Shown here: positions 44,001 through 54,613 of the stretch, one piece after another | How the letters are laid out: the number at the start of each line of letters is the position of its first letter | Numbering within the stretch: the stretch's first letter is position 1 | Source: Massospora cicadina | Taxonomy: Eukaryota > Entomophthoromycota > Entomophthoromycetes > Entomophthorales > Entomophthoraceae | Length of the DNA: 64,000 nucleotides | Reading direction: 5' to 3' | Assembly (NCBI GenBank): GCA_022478985.1 | Contig: JAKSZP010012302.1 | Location: 1 to 64,000, forward strand | Program-made: the position numbers and the translations under genes | Notes under the pieces: generated by a model | Databases searched by the model: none | Told to the model about the DNA's origin: nothing | The model's input: only the letters and a program-made list of their open reading frames with translations

Positions 44001-44737
44001 AAAATCCGCCGTTGCTGCAATCGTAGGTAGCCAAGCTAAGCAGTCAACAGTTTGTTGCTTTGTGACAGGATGGTGAAGTATTTCAAAATTGTAGGCCTGT
44101 AGCTTGAGGGCCCATCTAGCAAGGCGCCCCTCTGGCTCACAAAGATTCTGTAACCAACGCAATGATTCATGGTCCGTCACAACCCTGAATTTTACTTGTG
44201 AAGGTATACTTGGAACTGATTATATGCATAGAACATATCTAAGCACTCCATCTTGGTCACGGTGTAATTTTGTTCATGGCAGTTTAAGCTCCAATTTACA
44301 ATAGGCAATGAGATGCTCCACACCGTCATTAATTTCTAGGATAATACTGCCCCTACAGTGGAAAGAGAAGCGTCCATTTGCACAATAAATTCTTTCTCAA
44401 AATTAGGGTATTGCAAAACTGGCGCACTAACCAATGTGGTCCATAAAACAGCAAAAGCGTTTTGGCAACGCTCTGTCCAGTCAAAGGTGGCACTTTTCTT
44501 TAATAACTTAAAGAGTGGAGCTCAATATAGCTGAAGTTAGGAATGAACCGTCAATAGTACCTAACCATCCTCCAAAACGTTTGATAACCCGCTTGTTACC
44601 TGACTGAGTCATCTTACTTATATCTTCTACCTTTTCTGGCTGAGGGCTAGGCCCTTTGGAGCATACCAAAAACTTAAGGTATTCTAATTGCTCCTTAAAA
44701 AGTGGCACTTTCAAGGTTTAATATTATGTTAGCATCA
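44000..44737 (-). pseudogene. F RNase H and RT thumb
   Basis: Minus-strand pieces: LEYLKFLVCSKGPSPQPEKV (RT thumb, 44714-44600), a connection with a VMRWFG-type tract, FIVQMDASLSTVGAVLS (about 44395-44340), NYTVTKMECLDMFYAYNQF and VVTDHESLRWLQNLCEPEGR (44180), ending QTVDCLAWLPTIAATADFGN. The RT is cut at 44737 by L2 and its catalytic half is at 50026-50460. Confidence 0.82.
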
Positions 44738-44833
44738 TTAACTTTTCTTTCTCGTTGCAAACACTTTTGCAACCCATTCAATTCAAGACTAAATCTAGTT
44801 TGATAATCTCATAGAGGGGATTAGTCCGCGCCC

Positions 44834-46336
44834 ATGTCTGGGAGCAGTTGGGCAAGCAAGGCAAGAGGAGCAGGTGGAAGGCCCGCGGCCTCTAATGTTC
44901 AAAAACGCCCCAGAGAATCTGGCGGAATAGAAAAAAATCTAAAAAAACTGGCGGTCACAATTTCCCCGGAGATACTCACGTGGCAAGCACAATGCAACCA
45001 GTACATCAACACGCCACATTCCCAGCCACTTTTGTCGGTGGAATTTGGAGTCCGTGTGTATCTGGACATTTAAAAAATGGCCCTATGGGAAAAATTTTGT
45101 GAAGATGTACACAAAATTTTCCCAACCGCGGTGTACATTGCACCTCACTCCATGTCACGCGGTTGGCTGGACCTAGGTTTCAAAAGCAAAATAGCAGCAG
45201 ATAAAGCTGCAGCGGGACGCATAGTGGTTGACCTCCCCGAAGGGCAATGGGCTTGTCGAAACTAAATGCACCAGATGGACAAATTCAAACTAAATTTTCC
45301 TCACGTTTGACTTTTTGCCTACTATGGTAAAACGTGACATTTTGGAGCAACACCTGAAAGATGGTCTCGCCATATATGGCGAAATACAATCTTTTAAAAT
45401 GCAACATTTACGCTGATGCCACACCTGTGCACCAGCAAAGCCATCGCAGTTCTGACCCCAACCAAGGAGATTGTGAAGGACCTAACCCAGATCCCGCACT
45501 CCACCTTTATTGACATCGCTGGGCATACCACCCACCCATTCCAGGTAACCGTGGACAGCGCGCCCCCCATTTGCACCCACTGTGATGCGTTTGGCCATAA
45601 GGCGCACGCATGCCCCATCAAAGAGGGTGTCACATTCCAAGAGCACCCCTCAGCGGCCATGGCCAGCGGAGAGGCGCACTACAAACCAACTGCAAGCACC
45701 AAGGAGGCTTTCCCGTGGGGAGCACAAGGCTGCTACCTATTGGTAAAGCCCATCTCCCCGCAGGAGCAGAAGAAGGCCAAGCAGGCCCATAGGACCACGG
45801 CCAAGGAAGCGGCCAAGGCCACCACCACCATCCCACACTCACAACGCCAGGAGGACATGGAGACCTTCGCGGTGGAAGCAACTTGGGAATCCATCACCCA
45901 ATCAGATTGGGAAACCCATGCCGAACGGGCCACTCAATCCAAGGATCTGATGGGAGATTTGATCTCACCCAATCGCTGTACCCAAGCCCCAGTCAAAACT
46001 GACTTGGGACCTATCCCAACCAAAAAAAATTTTTTTGCCCCACTTTACAGTGCACCAAACTTATCCGCACCGCAAAAAATTCATCCGATGTCGGGAAAAC
46101 AAAAAGTGAAGGCCAAAGCCAACGCAACTCTTTCTGCAAAAATTAACAAAAACCCCGATAGTGTTGCTGCTAATACCTGCGCTGCTGTGAAAGCCCATGG
46201 GGACCTTGAAGAGGCTGGTGGGCCTGGGGGCCCACCCTCGCACCTAAGGTGCGGGGAAACCTTTACTCTAGGGATGCTGAATAATGCCGGACTCAAGGCC
46301 TCCCTATCCCAGGCTAGGAAACTGAGTTTTTTATAA
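44834..46336 (+). pseudogene. L2 ORF1 protein
   Basis: Begins MSGSSWASKARGAGGRPAAS at 44834. AVTISPEILTWQAQCNQYIN and ALWEKFCEDVHKIFPTAVYI follow a stop near 45073. After frame changes around 45260-45415 a 306-codon frame (45416-46336) has CTSKAIAVLTPTKEIVKDLT and a complete knuckle CTHCDAFGHKAHAC (45572-45613, C-X2-C-X4-H-X4-C). FPWGAQGCYLLVKPISPQEQ and an Ala/Lys-rich basic tail follow. The likely function is RNA binding in the element particle. The end overlaps the start of the endonuclease region. Confidence 0.85.
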
Positions 46337-49300
46337 CACAATTTACCCGTGGATATCCTGGCCATCCAGGAGTCCCACTGTCCATGAGGTTCTGAGGAAG
46401 CTTGGAAAACAATGCTCCTACCATCCCTATCCTTTTGGTTGAAGCACTGTGGGGTGCTAATTTGGAAAAACAATTTTTAAATTTACATCTTCAGAAACAT
46501 TCCTAAATGGCTGAGTGCTCGTTGTCACCTTCTCATGGGCCGATGTTGCACACACAATTGTCAACATTTATGCCCCAAACGGTGCACATGAGCGTCAGGA
46601 ATTTTTCTTGTTGGTCAAATCCCTCCCGCTACCCCCCAATTCTTTCCTAATTGGTGACATGAACTGTTGGCTAACCTCACCAATGGACCGATGGCCACCC
46701 TCACCTCACGCCCCACAGGGTCACGTAGAACTACGCGTTCTAAAAGCCATCCTTGGGTTAATGGATGCGCTGCTGCGACATGCCCCACTGCTCAAAAACA
46801 TGACGCGTCCCCACATCCACAACGGCCAATTAAGGTCCATGACCTGCATCGACCTTATTCTAGCACCGGCGAAATTCCAACCCCACATCTCCCACTTCAA
46901 AACAACAAAAATGGAATTCTCCGACCACTGACTGGTCTCAATAACATACCACTTACCCATCACAGTTGCAAAGGCCCCACATTGGTGCAAAATCCGCCCC
47001 CCAGAGCTCGCGTCGCCAGGATTTTCCATGTGGGTGGAAGAGCAACTTTGGCAAAATTGTTTGTTGCACCGTTTTGCACGGACCCCATTTCCACATGGGC
47101 AACTTTCAAAGAAGACACCATCCGCCACTATTGTCATCTCTCATCCAGACGCTCACGAGCCACATCAGCGGTTATATCACGCGTGCTGGTGGAATTGGCC
47201 ACTTGGAGTCCAACATTCCAGCCTCAGGATATAGCCCTGCATGGGGCCAGAAGTGGGCGAGAGGCAGCCGCCCACCTCAACGCACTCGAAGGCAACACAA
47301 ACATCAGGTTTGTGTCCAATACAGGGCCACATGCATCACTAAAGGCGACAAGTGCACCGCATACTTCTTCAAAAAAAATTTTGCACCACGCCAGAGCGTG
47401 GCCTGCACACAGGTGTGAAGATCAGATAATTCTATAGTGGACACACCAGCCAAAGTGGCAATCAAAATGCAAAGATATTACTCCAAGTTATACCAAGCCA
47501 AACCAATTCAGCTGGCCAAAATGGCGGAATTTCTCGACTGAGCTCATATCTCACCATTTTCTGATACCCGGAAATAATAAATTTAATTATTCCAAATGAA
47601 TTATGGACTACCATTCGCGGTGCGCCAAACCAAAATGCCCAGGCCCAGATGGCATTCCATATGAGTTCTACAAAAAATATTTTAAATATATATACCCATT
47701 GCTGCTAGCCTCACTCAACCAAAGCCTGTTGGAAACGCGCCTCCTACCAGGAAGACATGAGGCCTTTACGGTCACACTCATCAAGAAAGGGGATAAGCTT
47801 GACTTAGCCAACTGGCACCCCATTTCTCTAGCAAACACAGAAACCAAAATTTTAACAAATTATGGCTAACCGTTTAGGGACTGTAGCATTTGCCACCATC
47901 TCCCCAGAACAATTTGGTTTCATCCCCAGAAGGTCAATTTGGGATAACGTGCACTCTGTGGCTAATGTGTGTCAGTTCACAGCTTCTGGGGCACTTGTAT
48001 TCTTGGAGCAACAGAAGGCCTATGATAGAGTAAACTGGGAATACCTTAGGGCCTGCCTCCAACAATTCCGCCTACCTCCCCGCTTCATTAACTAAGCGAT
48101 GCTGCTCACGGAATCTGCAACAATGGCAGTGCATGGCCCAGGTTTCCTAATGGAAGTAGTCCATCCTCAAAGGGGCCTGCGACAAGGGGACCCCCTGAGC
48201 CCACTCTTATACAACTTCAGCCTTGACCCACTACTGCGAAATGTGAATGCCCAACTCACTGGGGTCCATGTGCCAGGCCAAACCCCAGTCAAGATGATGG
48301 CATTTGCAGATGATTGAGTGGTGGGGGTGACTAATAACAAAGATGCACGCGCGCTTGAAGCCCTCATCCAGGAATATTCCCGGGTAAGCAACGCGGCACT
48401 GAACGCCTCAAAACCGAAATCATCCTCCTTGGTCAGTTTCAGAACTGCTGGGCCCCAGCAAGTAGTTCCCAACCCAGCTCATCTGCTCGCCCACGTCCAC
48501 GCCTTACTAACTCAACACACACCGCTCCACTGGTGCTCCCCTTTGTGCCACAACCTACCATAAGACCGGTACGCCATCTGAGCGTGTGGATGGAGGCAGG
48601 TGGATACGCGTCAGCAGTAATGGAGTGCCATATACTGGACAACGTGACAAAGCGAATCGCCTCTCTCAGAGCCCACCCTACTACCCTCACTGGCAGGGTT
48701 GTTCTTGCCAACTCTATGCTCCTATCCAAAGTCTGGTTCAGAGCCCACGCCATCCCCTTCTCCCCAAGCTTCTTCAAATCCCTGTATGCTTTGCTACAAG
48801 GTTGTCTTTGGTCAGGCCGCCCTCCACCAGTACGACTAGAGGTCATGTTTGGCCCTCATCATCATGGTGGCATGGGCCTACTTGACTTCAAAGCCCATGC
48901 CGCCAAGATCCTGGGCACCTGGATCGCGGCCGTCACTGCTCCTACACTCCCATCCCAACACTGGTCCCATGCAGCCCGCTCCAACTTCTCCCGAGCCTTG
49001 GGCCTCAACAATCCATCAAACCCCCACTCCCTGATGAAATACCTCGCATCACACACAATGGCCACAGGTCCTCACGGGACCAAAACCCACTACAAACGAA
49101 TCCTACTCTCCATGCGAAGCGCAGAGTGGAGAATTTGTATTAATGGACATACAACCTGAAGAGGCCGCCCCTCTCCTCAGTTCACACAAGAGGTACAGGG
49201 GCTACCCATCCATGATGGCGTGATCCCCACTCAACCCCAAGTCCTATCCAGGGTGGACTACCTGGACATGATGGACATCCCTTATTCCACTGAGAACCAA

Positions 49301-49947
49301 AAGACTATTTGGAAATATGCACACCATCCTCTGTTGCAGCCTCAAGTCCGCTCCCATGTGTGGCGCTGCCTGAGGCGGGTGTATCGTACAGCTGAGCGCT
49401 CTAATGCTTTACACTCATCCTGTGTCATGTGTGGCCAGTATGGAACGCTGTTCCACCGCATGGAGAAGTGCCCCACCTCTAAACTGATATGGCGCGAAGT
49501 TCAACGTCTGCTGGGCCAGGATCAAACGCATCCTTTCAGTCTGTCAAGAGATATGTTTGCTTCATCAATGGCCTCCCCCTCCCACCCTCCCTCCGTGCTC
49601 TGGTGGTTGCAATCGCCATGTGGACTATCCACACGATTGTCTTGGATGCCATCGCTGGATCCATCCCCACCCTCCCAGAAGCTGTCCACAGATTCCGGTC
49701 TCATTTGGTGGATCACTTTCAAGTGTGGATGTTTGGATATCTCCCACCGCGTCGCCGACAGCTGGTCTCCTCCTGGTTCCCAGTCTGGTTCATCAAATCA
49801 GACCCCTTCCTCCACACGTTCTCAATAGTGGCTACGTCCCCTACACACGTTCCCTCCCCTTCCCATAAGTGGCGTTCCCGCTGGCAACAAGAGATAGCAT
49901 CGCTTCTCTGGGGTGCCTCCCCTGGTACTAAGTTTTGTCTCGTCTGA
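46262..49947 (+). pseudogene. L2 ORF2: endonuclease, RT, C-terminal knuckle
   Basis: Endonuclease motifs: DILAIQESHCP (46352), VNIYAPNGAHERQEFF (46560), LIGDMNCWL (46650), TCIDLIL (46850) and MEFSDH at 46931. RT: CPGPDGIPYEFYKKYF (47637), LANWHPISLANTETKILTN, EQFGFIPRRSIWDNVHSVAN, VFLEQQKAYDRVNWEYLRAC, RGLRQGDPLSPLLYNFSLDP and FADD at 48303-48314, followed directly by a stop where L3 has Cys. C-terminal part: SHVWRCLRRVYRTAERSNAL and CVMCGQYGTLFHRMEKC (49421-49471). Several stops and frameshifts make it inactive. Confidence 0.88.
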
Positions 49948-50025
49948 GTCATATTCAGAAGTGTCCGTCCCATGGTCGGCCTTCCCCGCAATAAATTTAA
50001 AATTTAAAATATTATGTTAGCATCA

Positions 50026-50470
50026 GCAAGTCAGTGGAACACTTGCTCTAAGTGGTCTAATTGCTCTGTGAATATCCTTGAGATCATGTTAATATTATAA
50101 AAGTAGATGAGAACGCAGGACAGCTTCAGGTCACCTAAGATGGTGTCCATTGCCCTCTGGAATGTAACCAGGGTATTGCATAACCCTTGAGGCATACGCA
50201 TGGGTTACAACTCTTTTGAGGTGATTATGGCGCATTTCTCCCATTCCGCTTCTGGCAACTTGATTTTCCAGTACCCTAATATCAAAATCATAGCCAAGAA
50301 ATAGTTGGCACCACCCAGCCATTCCATAACATCATGAATTTTCAGGAGCGGATACTAATCTTTTTTTTGTGATGTTATTGAGCTTCCAGTAAGCAATTAC
50401 TACCCATTTTGTGCCATCCTTCTTCTTTATGATTAGCATTGGTGATACCCAAGGACTCTTTGTAGTCTCT
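50026..50470 (-). pseudogene. F reverse transcriptase, catalytic half
   Basis: Minus-strand motifs: SPMLIIKKKDGTKWVVIAYW-like (50440-50390), KLPEAEWEKCAIITSKEL (about 50250), MPQGLCNTLVTFQRAMDTIL (50190-50130), then SCVLIYFYNINMIS, in which the catalytic YLDD has become YFYN (50094-50105). L2 then interrupts. Both metal-binding Asp residues are lost. Confidence 0.8.
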
Positions 50471-50639
50471 AGCATCCCCTGTTTGATCAATTTAGCTACT
50501 CATTGGATACAACTTCTTCTGCCACTTTTTGAGTGACAGATAGGCTGTGAACAAATGGGGGTGCTCTCCCATGTCCAACTGATGCAACACCCCATGGACA
50601 CATCCCAAATTGTGTTTTTGGATGCAAAAATGCCTCAGT

Positions 50640-51150
50640 TTAAAATAAGTCCATCACCCTATCTTTCTGTTCTGACAGCCCAGTTAGGTCCTCACGCGGA
50701 ACCACAGTCATTATGTCGGATGAGGCTTTTACAGGGAGGCTGAGGTTCTCCTAAGAACCAAAGTTATGTATACAGTGAATCTCATCGATAGGAGTTAGTT
50801 GCAGAAAAACCACCATATGGTGCCTAAAAACAACCATAGGCTCCTCCTGTAGGTTTGCTACTAATATCTTCACATCCCCATTCCCTGGTAATAGTAGTCC
50901 AGGAGACACATGGGGTTTGAGCTGCAATTGCTGATAGAGCCTTATAATCTTCACTGTATAGACATTCAAGACTTTTTACTTTGGCTCCATCCTTACAATG
51001 ACCTGATGCCCGTAAAGTATATTTAAGGTGGTCACAGCCTGTAGTGAAATACCATTGTACTCATAGATCTTGTTAGGAAGATCTCTAGTCCTCTGCTTCA
51101 TCTTCCAATAACAAACAGGAATCACGCCATCACTATATGCAAGATGAATT
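50640..51150 (-). pseudogene. F protease-RT linker
   Basis: The minus-strand frame 50969-50751 reads LQLKPHVSPGLLLPGNGDVK, ILVANLQEEPMVVFRHHMVV and LTPIDEIHCIHNFGS, matching the linker of A and G1. The upstream part (TVIVRMEPK, QAVTTLNILYG-like) is broken. Confidence 0.72.
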
Positions 51151-51179
51151 TGACTAGAGTAAATGGAGTCTTTTGGGAA

Positions 51180-51784
51180 GCTGCTGAAGGTAAAATAGAT
51201 GAAGATTTAGTGCCCCAAAATCTCTAAGTTTTTCTCTGCCATGTTGACCACCACCCCAAATTGCCACATGAATGCGGCCCTGATCAGCATGTCATAATTA
51301 TTATTAGTCAAAACCACAGCTGGAGTGGATATGCTGACTGACCCAAACCTCAGAGGAAGCACACTGTTTTTGCCCTCTGGCACAGTGCTTTGTGCCCCAG
51401 TGGTCCCATAAACTACTCAATGTTCCGCATCAGGCTTCAGCGGAAGGTTATCCACTAGCTGGGTAAATATTATAATAATGGGGGCGCCAGTATCTATAAT
51501 TGATTAAAGTTTTGGTATCTCCTACATAAATATAACATTATATACACTCTAAATAAGAATAAGTGTTGGTGTCTATCACATGCACATCCAAGGGCTTCTT
51601 GTTATCAAGAAAAGTGATAATAATGGTGCCAACATGAGGATACTCCTAGTAAATTCTCTCTATTGACATTGCAGCATTCACCCTCTCTAATGCGGCCACA
51701 TCCATGAAGGGTCTGGCTTTGCCCACGACGTTACACTTAAAAATTTTCCAGGCATACGGTTTTGGTACATCCTGGTGGAATTCC
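51180..51784 (-). pseudogene. F aspartic protease and gag-pro junction
   Basis: About 51500-51465 (minus): IIDTGAPIIIIFTQLVDNLP, with the catalytic DTG intact, the only one among the LTR elements here. VWGSVSISTPAVVLTNNNYD and MLIRAAFMWQFGVVVNMA follow (51340-51240). To the right, VDVAALERVNAAMSIERIY-like sequence ends the gag-pro junction near 51650-51784 (PEFHQDVPKPYAWKIFK, compare PKFRQDVQKPCACQIL in A). Retroposon E is inserted at 51798. Confidence 0.78.
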
Positions 51785-51798
51785 GGATCTGTATTCTT

Positions 51799-52665
51799 TT
51801 TTAGTACTAGTAGTGCCCAACCCAAAAGGGGGAGCCGCCACACATCTTTATTTGCAAATGGACCAAACAAAATATTAGAAATGAAAAATTCCAAATATGG
51901 CACCTCAGCTAACAGCCTAGGAAGCCATATCAGAAGGTGAGGAAGCTTTGAGGAAATTTTGTCCAGCACCCGCTTTAGCTGGCAAACTATGGCAGACAGC
52001 ATAGGGGTGAGAGCTTCAGCAACATGTGGCATAAGGAGGTATAGTTGTGGGTTTTCTTCGTTTATGAGGCCAGTGGTGTCCATTGCCTCAACGTATTGAG
52101 CAAGTTGATTCTCAGTGAAAGTGATGAGAGCCAGCACACAAATGAACGACTTGATGTGCTGGTGGGTTTTGAGATATTTAAGGTTAAAAAGTGAAGTTTT
52201 TGCTGTGTCAATGTAAGCATGGCTTGCTCCAAAAGCAAGCTCCTCAATTTTGTATTTTGCATCCTCATCAAAATTATGGGGAAATCTGGTATGGGAATAC
52301 CCTCAACAAGGGGTTCCATCGCCCCATGGAGATGTTGATGGAGCAGGGTGTTGGCTGGAGCATCTGCTGCTTCTACCGTTATTTTGTTTATATCTTTATA
52401 ATTATGAAAACCATTTTTAGATCAAAAACAGTGGGGATGTGAATTGGGAGTATTTACAAAAACATTCTCCAGAGTAAAATCTGTCTTGACGTTATACAGC
52501 CAGTCACTATCATCAATCCATTTGAGTGCCTCAAATGAATCTAGCTCAGCCAACGCTGGGCCAGCCACCAGAATTGGTGTGGTGGCTGGAGCTAATTGGT
52601 TGTGGAAAGTTGACAATGGCAGCTCATCTGAAACTGAGTCAGCCATTGACTCAGGATTCAGTAAT
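51799..52665 (-). pseudogene. E ORF1-like protein, C-terminal half
   Basis: Minus-strand frames read APATTPILVAGPALAELDSF, MEPLVEGIPIPDFPIILMRM, then NISKPTSTSSRSFVCWLSSL-type sequence in shifted frames. VEGIP-x-P-x-x-P matches I1 (VEGIPPPNIPS), so this is the same C-terminal domain, more diverged. The N-terminal half with the zinc knuckle lies on the far side of B1 (60770-59940). The open frame 52137-51646 crosses the insertion border into F and does not represent one protein. Confidence 0.6.
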
Positions 52666-52849
52666 CCAGTCAAATTATTTTTATATAAATTTGAGGTAAG
52701 CCAACCAGGGGACAGACATTACTAAAACTAAAACCTAAAAAAAATTAATGTAACTAATTGGTTCAAAAAAAAACTCCAAAATGAGCAGATTGAATTAAAC
52801 GCTTTAAACGAATACAACCAACCAGGTGGGCAGCGGAAACTGCTTATCC

Positions 52850-53030
52850 CTCTATGGCGGAAGGGAGAGGGGATCAGGGGGCTCATCTTTGGCAGCAGCT
52901 TCCTCCTCCCAGATTAGGGTATGTGTCAAGGCAGACAGTAAGGACGTCAGGACTTCTGCGGCATGTGGTTCAATATTGCTAATTATTGGTATTTCATGGA
53001 AATTGCTAGCTAGGAAAATAGCACTGATGT
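52850..53030 (-). pseudogene. B1 ORF1-like protein, C-terminal end
   Basis: The minus strand reads FLASNFHEIPIISNIEPHAA, EVLTSLLSALTHTLIWEEEA and KDEPPDPLSLPP before a stop. I1 shows DEPPDPPP at the same place close to the 3' tail. It continues the domain seen at 58570-58324 on the other side of L3 (WNPKAKNT, ATFVKLSDAHIKAEIALAEY). Confidence 0.65.
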
Positions 53031-53127
53031 AAAAACTTTTCTTTCTCATTGCAAACACTTTTGCAACCTATTCAATTCAAGACTAAATCTAGTTTGATAA
53101 TCTCACAGAGGAGATTAGCCTGCGCCC

Positions 53128-54613
53128 ATGTCAGGGAGCATTTGGGCAAGCAAGGCAAGAGGAGCAGGCGGAAGGCCCGCGGCCTCCAACGTTCAAAAAC
53201 GCCCCAGAGAATCTGGCAGAATAGACAAAAATCTCAAAAAACTAGCGGTCACAATTTCCCCAGAGATACTCGTGTGGCAAGCACGATGCAGCCAGTACAT
53301 CAACACGCCACACTCCCAGCCACTTTTGTCAGTGGAATTCAGAGTCCGTGTGTATCTGGACATCCAAAAAACGGCCTTATGGAAAAAATTTTGTGAAGAT
53401 GTACACAAAATTTTCCTGACCGCGGTGTACGTTGCACCTCACTCCATGTTGCGCAGTTGGCTGGACCTAGGTTTTCAAAGCAAAATAGCAGCAGATGAGG
53501 CTGCAGTGGTGTGCATAGTGATCAACCTCCCTGAAGGGCAACGGGTTGTCAAAACCAAATGCACCAGATGGACAAAATCAGACCAAATTTTCCTCACGTT
53601 TGACTTTTGCCTACTATGGTAAAACGTGACATTTTGGAGCAACACTTGAAAGATGGTCTCACCATATACGGCGAAATACAATCTTTCAAAATGCAATACT
53701 TCATGCTGATGCCACACCTGTGCACTGGCAAAGCTATCGCAGTTCTGACCCCAACTGAGGAGATCGCGAAGGACCTAACCAAGATCCTGCACTCCACTTT
53801 TATTGACATTGCAGGGCATACCACCCACCCATTCTGGGTAACCGTGGACAGCGCGCCCCCCATTTGCACCCACTGTGACGCGTTCAGCCATAAGGTGCAC
53901 GCATGCCCCATCAAGGAGGGCGTCACATTCCAAGAGCACCCCTCAGCGGCCATGGCCAGTGGAGAGGCGCACTACGAACCAACCGTAAGCACCAAGGAGG
54001 CTTTCCCATGGGGAGCACAAGGCTGCTACCTATTGGTAAAGCCCATCTCCCCGCAGGAGCAGAACAAGGCCAAGCAGGCCCATAGGGCTGCGGCCAAGGA
54101 AGCAGTCAAGGCCACCACCGCCATCCCACACTCACAATGCCAGGAGGACATGGAGATCTTCACAGCGGAAGCAACTCAGGAATCCATCATCCAATCAGAT
54201 TGGGAAGCCCATGCCGAGTGGGCCACTCAATCCGAGGATCTGATGGGAGATTTGATCTCACCCAATCGCTGCACCCAAGCTCCAGTCAAAACTGACTTGG
54301 GACCTATCCCAACTGAAAAAAAAATTTTGACCCGCTCGACGGTGCACCAAACTCATCCGCACCACAAAAAATTTGTCCAACGTCGGGAAAATAAAAAGCG
54401 AAGGCCAAAGCCAACATGACACTTTCCGCAAAAATTAACAAAAACCCCAATAGCGTTGCTGCTAACATCCGCGCTGCTGTGAAAGCCCATGGGGACCTTG
54501 AAGAGGCTGGTGGGCCTGGGGGCCCCACCCCGCACCTAAGGTGTGAAGGGGGAAACCTTCACTATAGGGATGTTGAATATTGCTGGACTCAAGGCCTCCC
54601 CATCCTGGGCTAG
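53128..54613 (+). pseudogene. L3 ORF1 protein
   Basis: MSGSIWASKARGAGGRPAAS starts a 164-codon frame (53128-53622) that lacks the internal stop of L2 and runs through VEFRVRVYLDIQKTALWKKF and SWLDLGFQSKIAADEAAVVC. A frame change near 53610 leads to 53607-54419 (270 codons), with the knuckle CTHCDAFSHKVHAC (53865-53906, all four ligands present) and an Ala/Lys-rich tail. A last shift near 54415 gives DLEEAGGPGGPTPHLRC. It is better preserved than L2 ORF1. Confidence 0.86.

Larger units (their letters stand above)
44738..50007 (+). mobile_element. LINE L2 (L1/Tx1-like), full length
   Basis: 5270 bp between perfect 18-bp duplications AATATTATGTTAGCATCA (44720-44737, 50008-50025). The 5' end TTTTCTTTCTCGTTGC is shared with L3 and with the partial copy at 63640, so this is the true 5' end of the family. 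The 3' end is CCCATGGTCGGCCTTCCCCG then CAATAAATTTAAAATTTAAA. L3 is a close relative over its whole length. It splits the RT of gypsy F. Confidence 0.94.

Noticed and set aside
51646..52137. A 163-codon minus-strand frame that could be read as one novel protein
   Set aside because: It crosses the border between retroposon E and gypsy F at 51798; the two halves belong to different elements.
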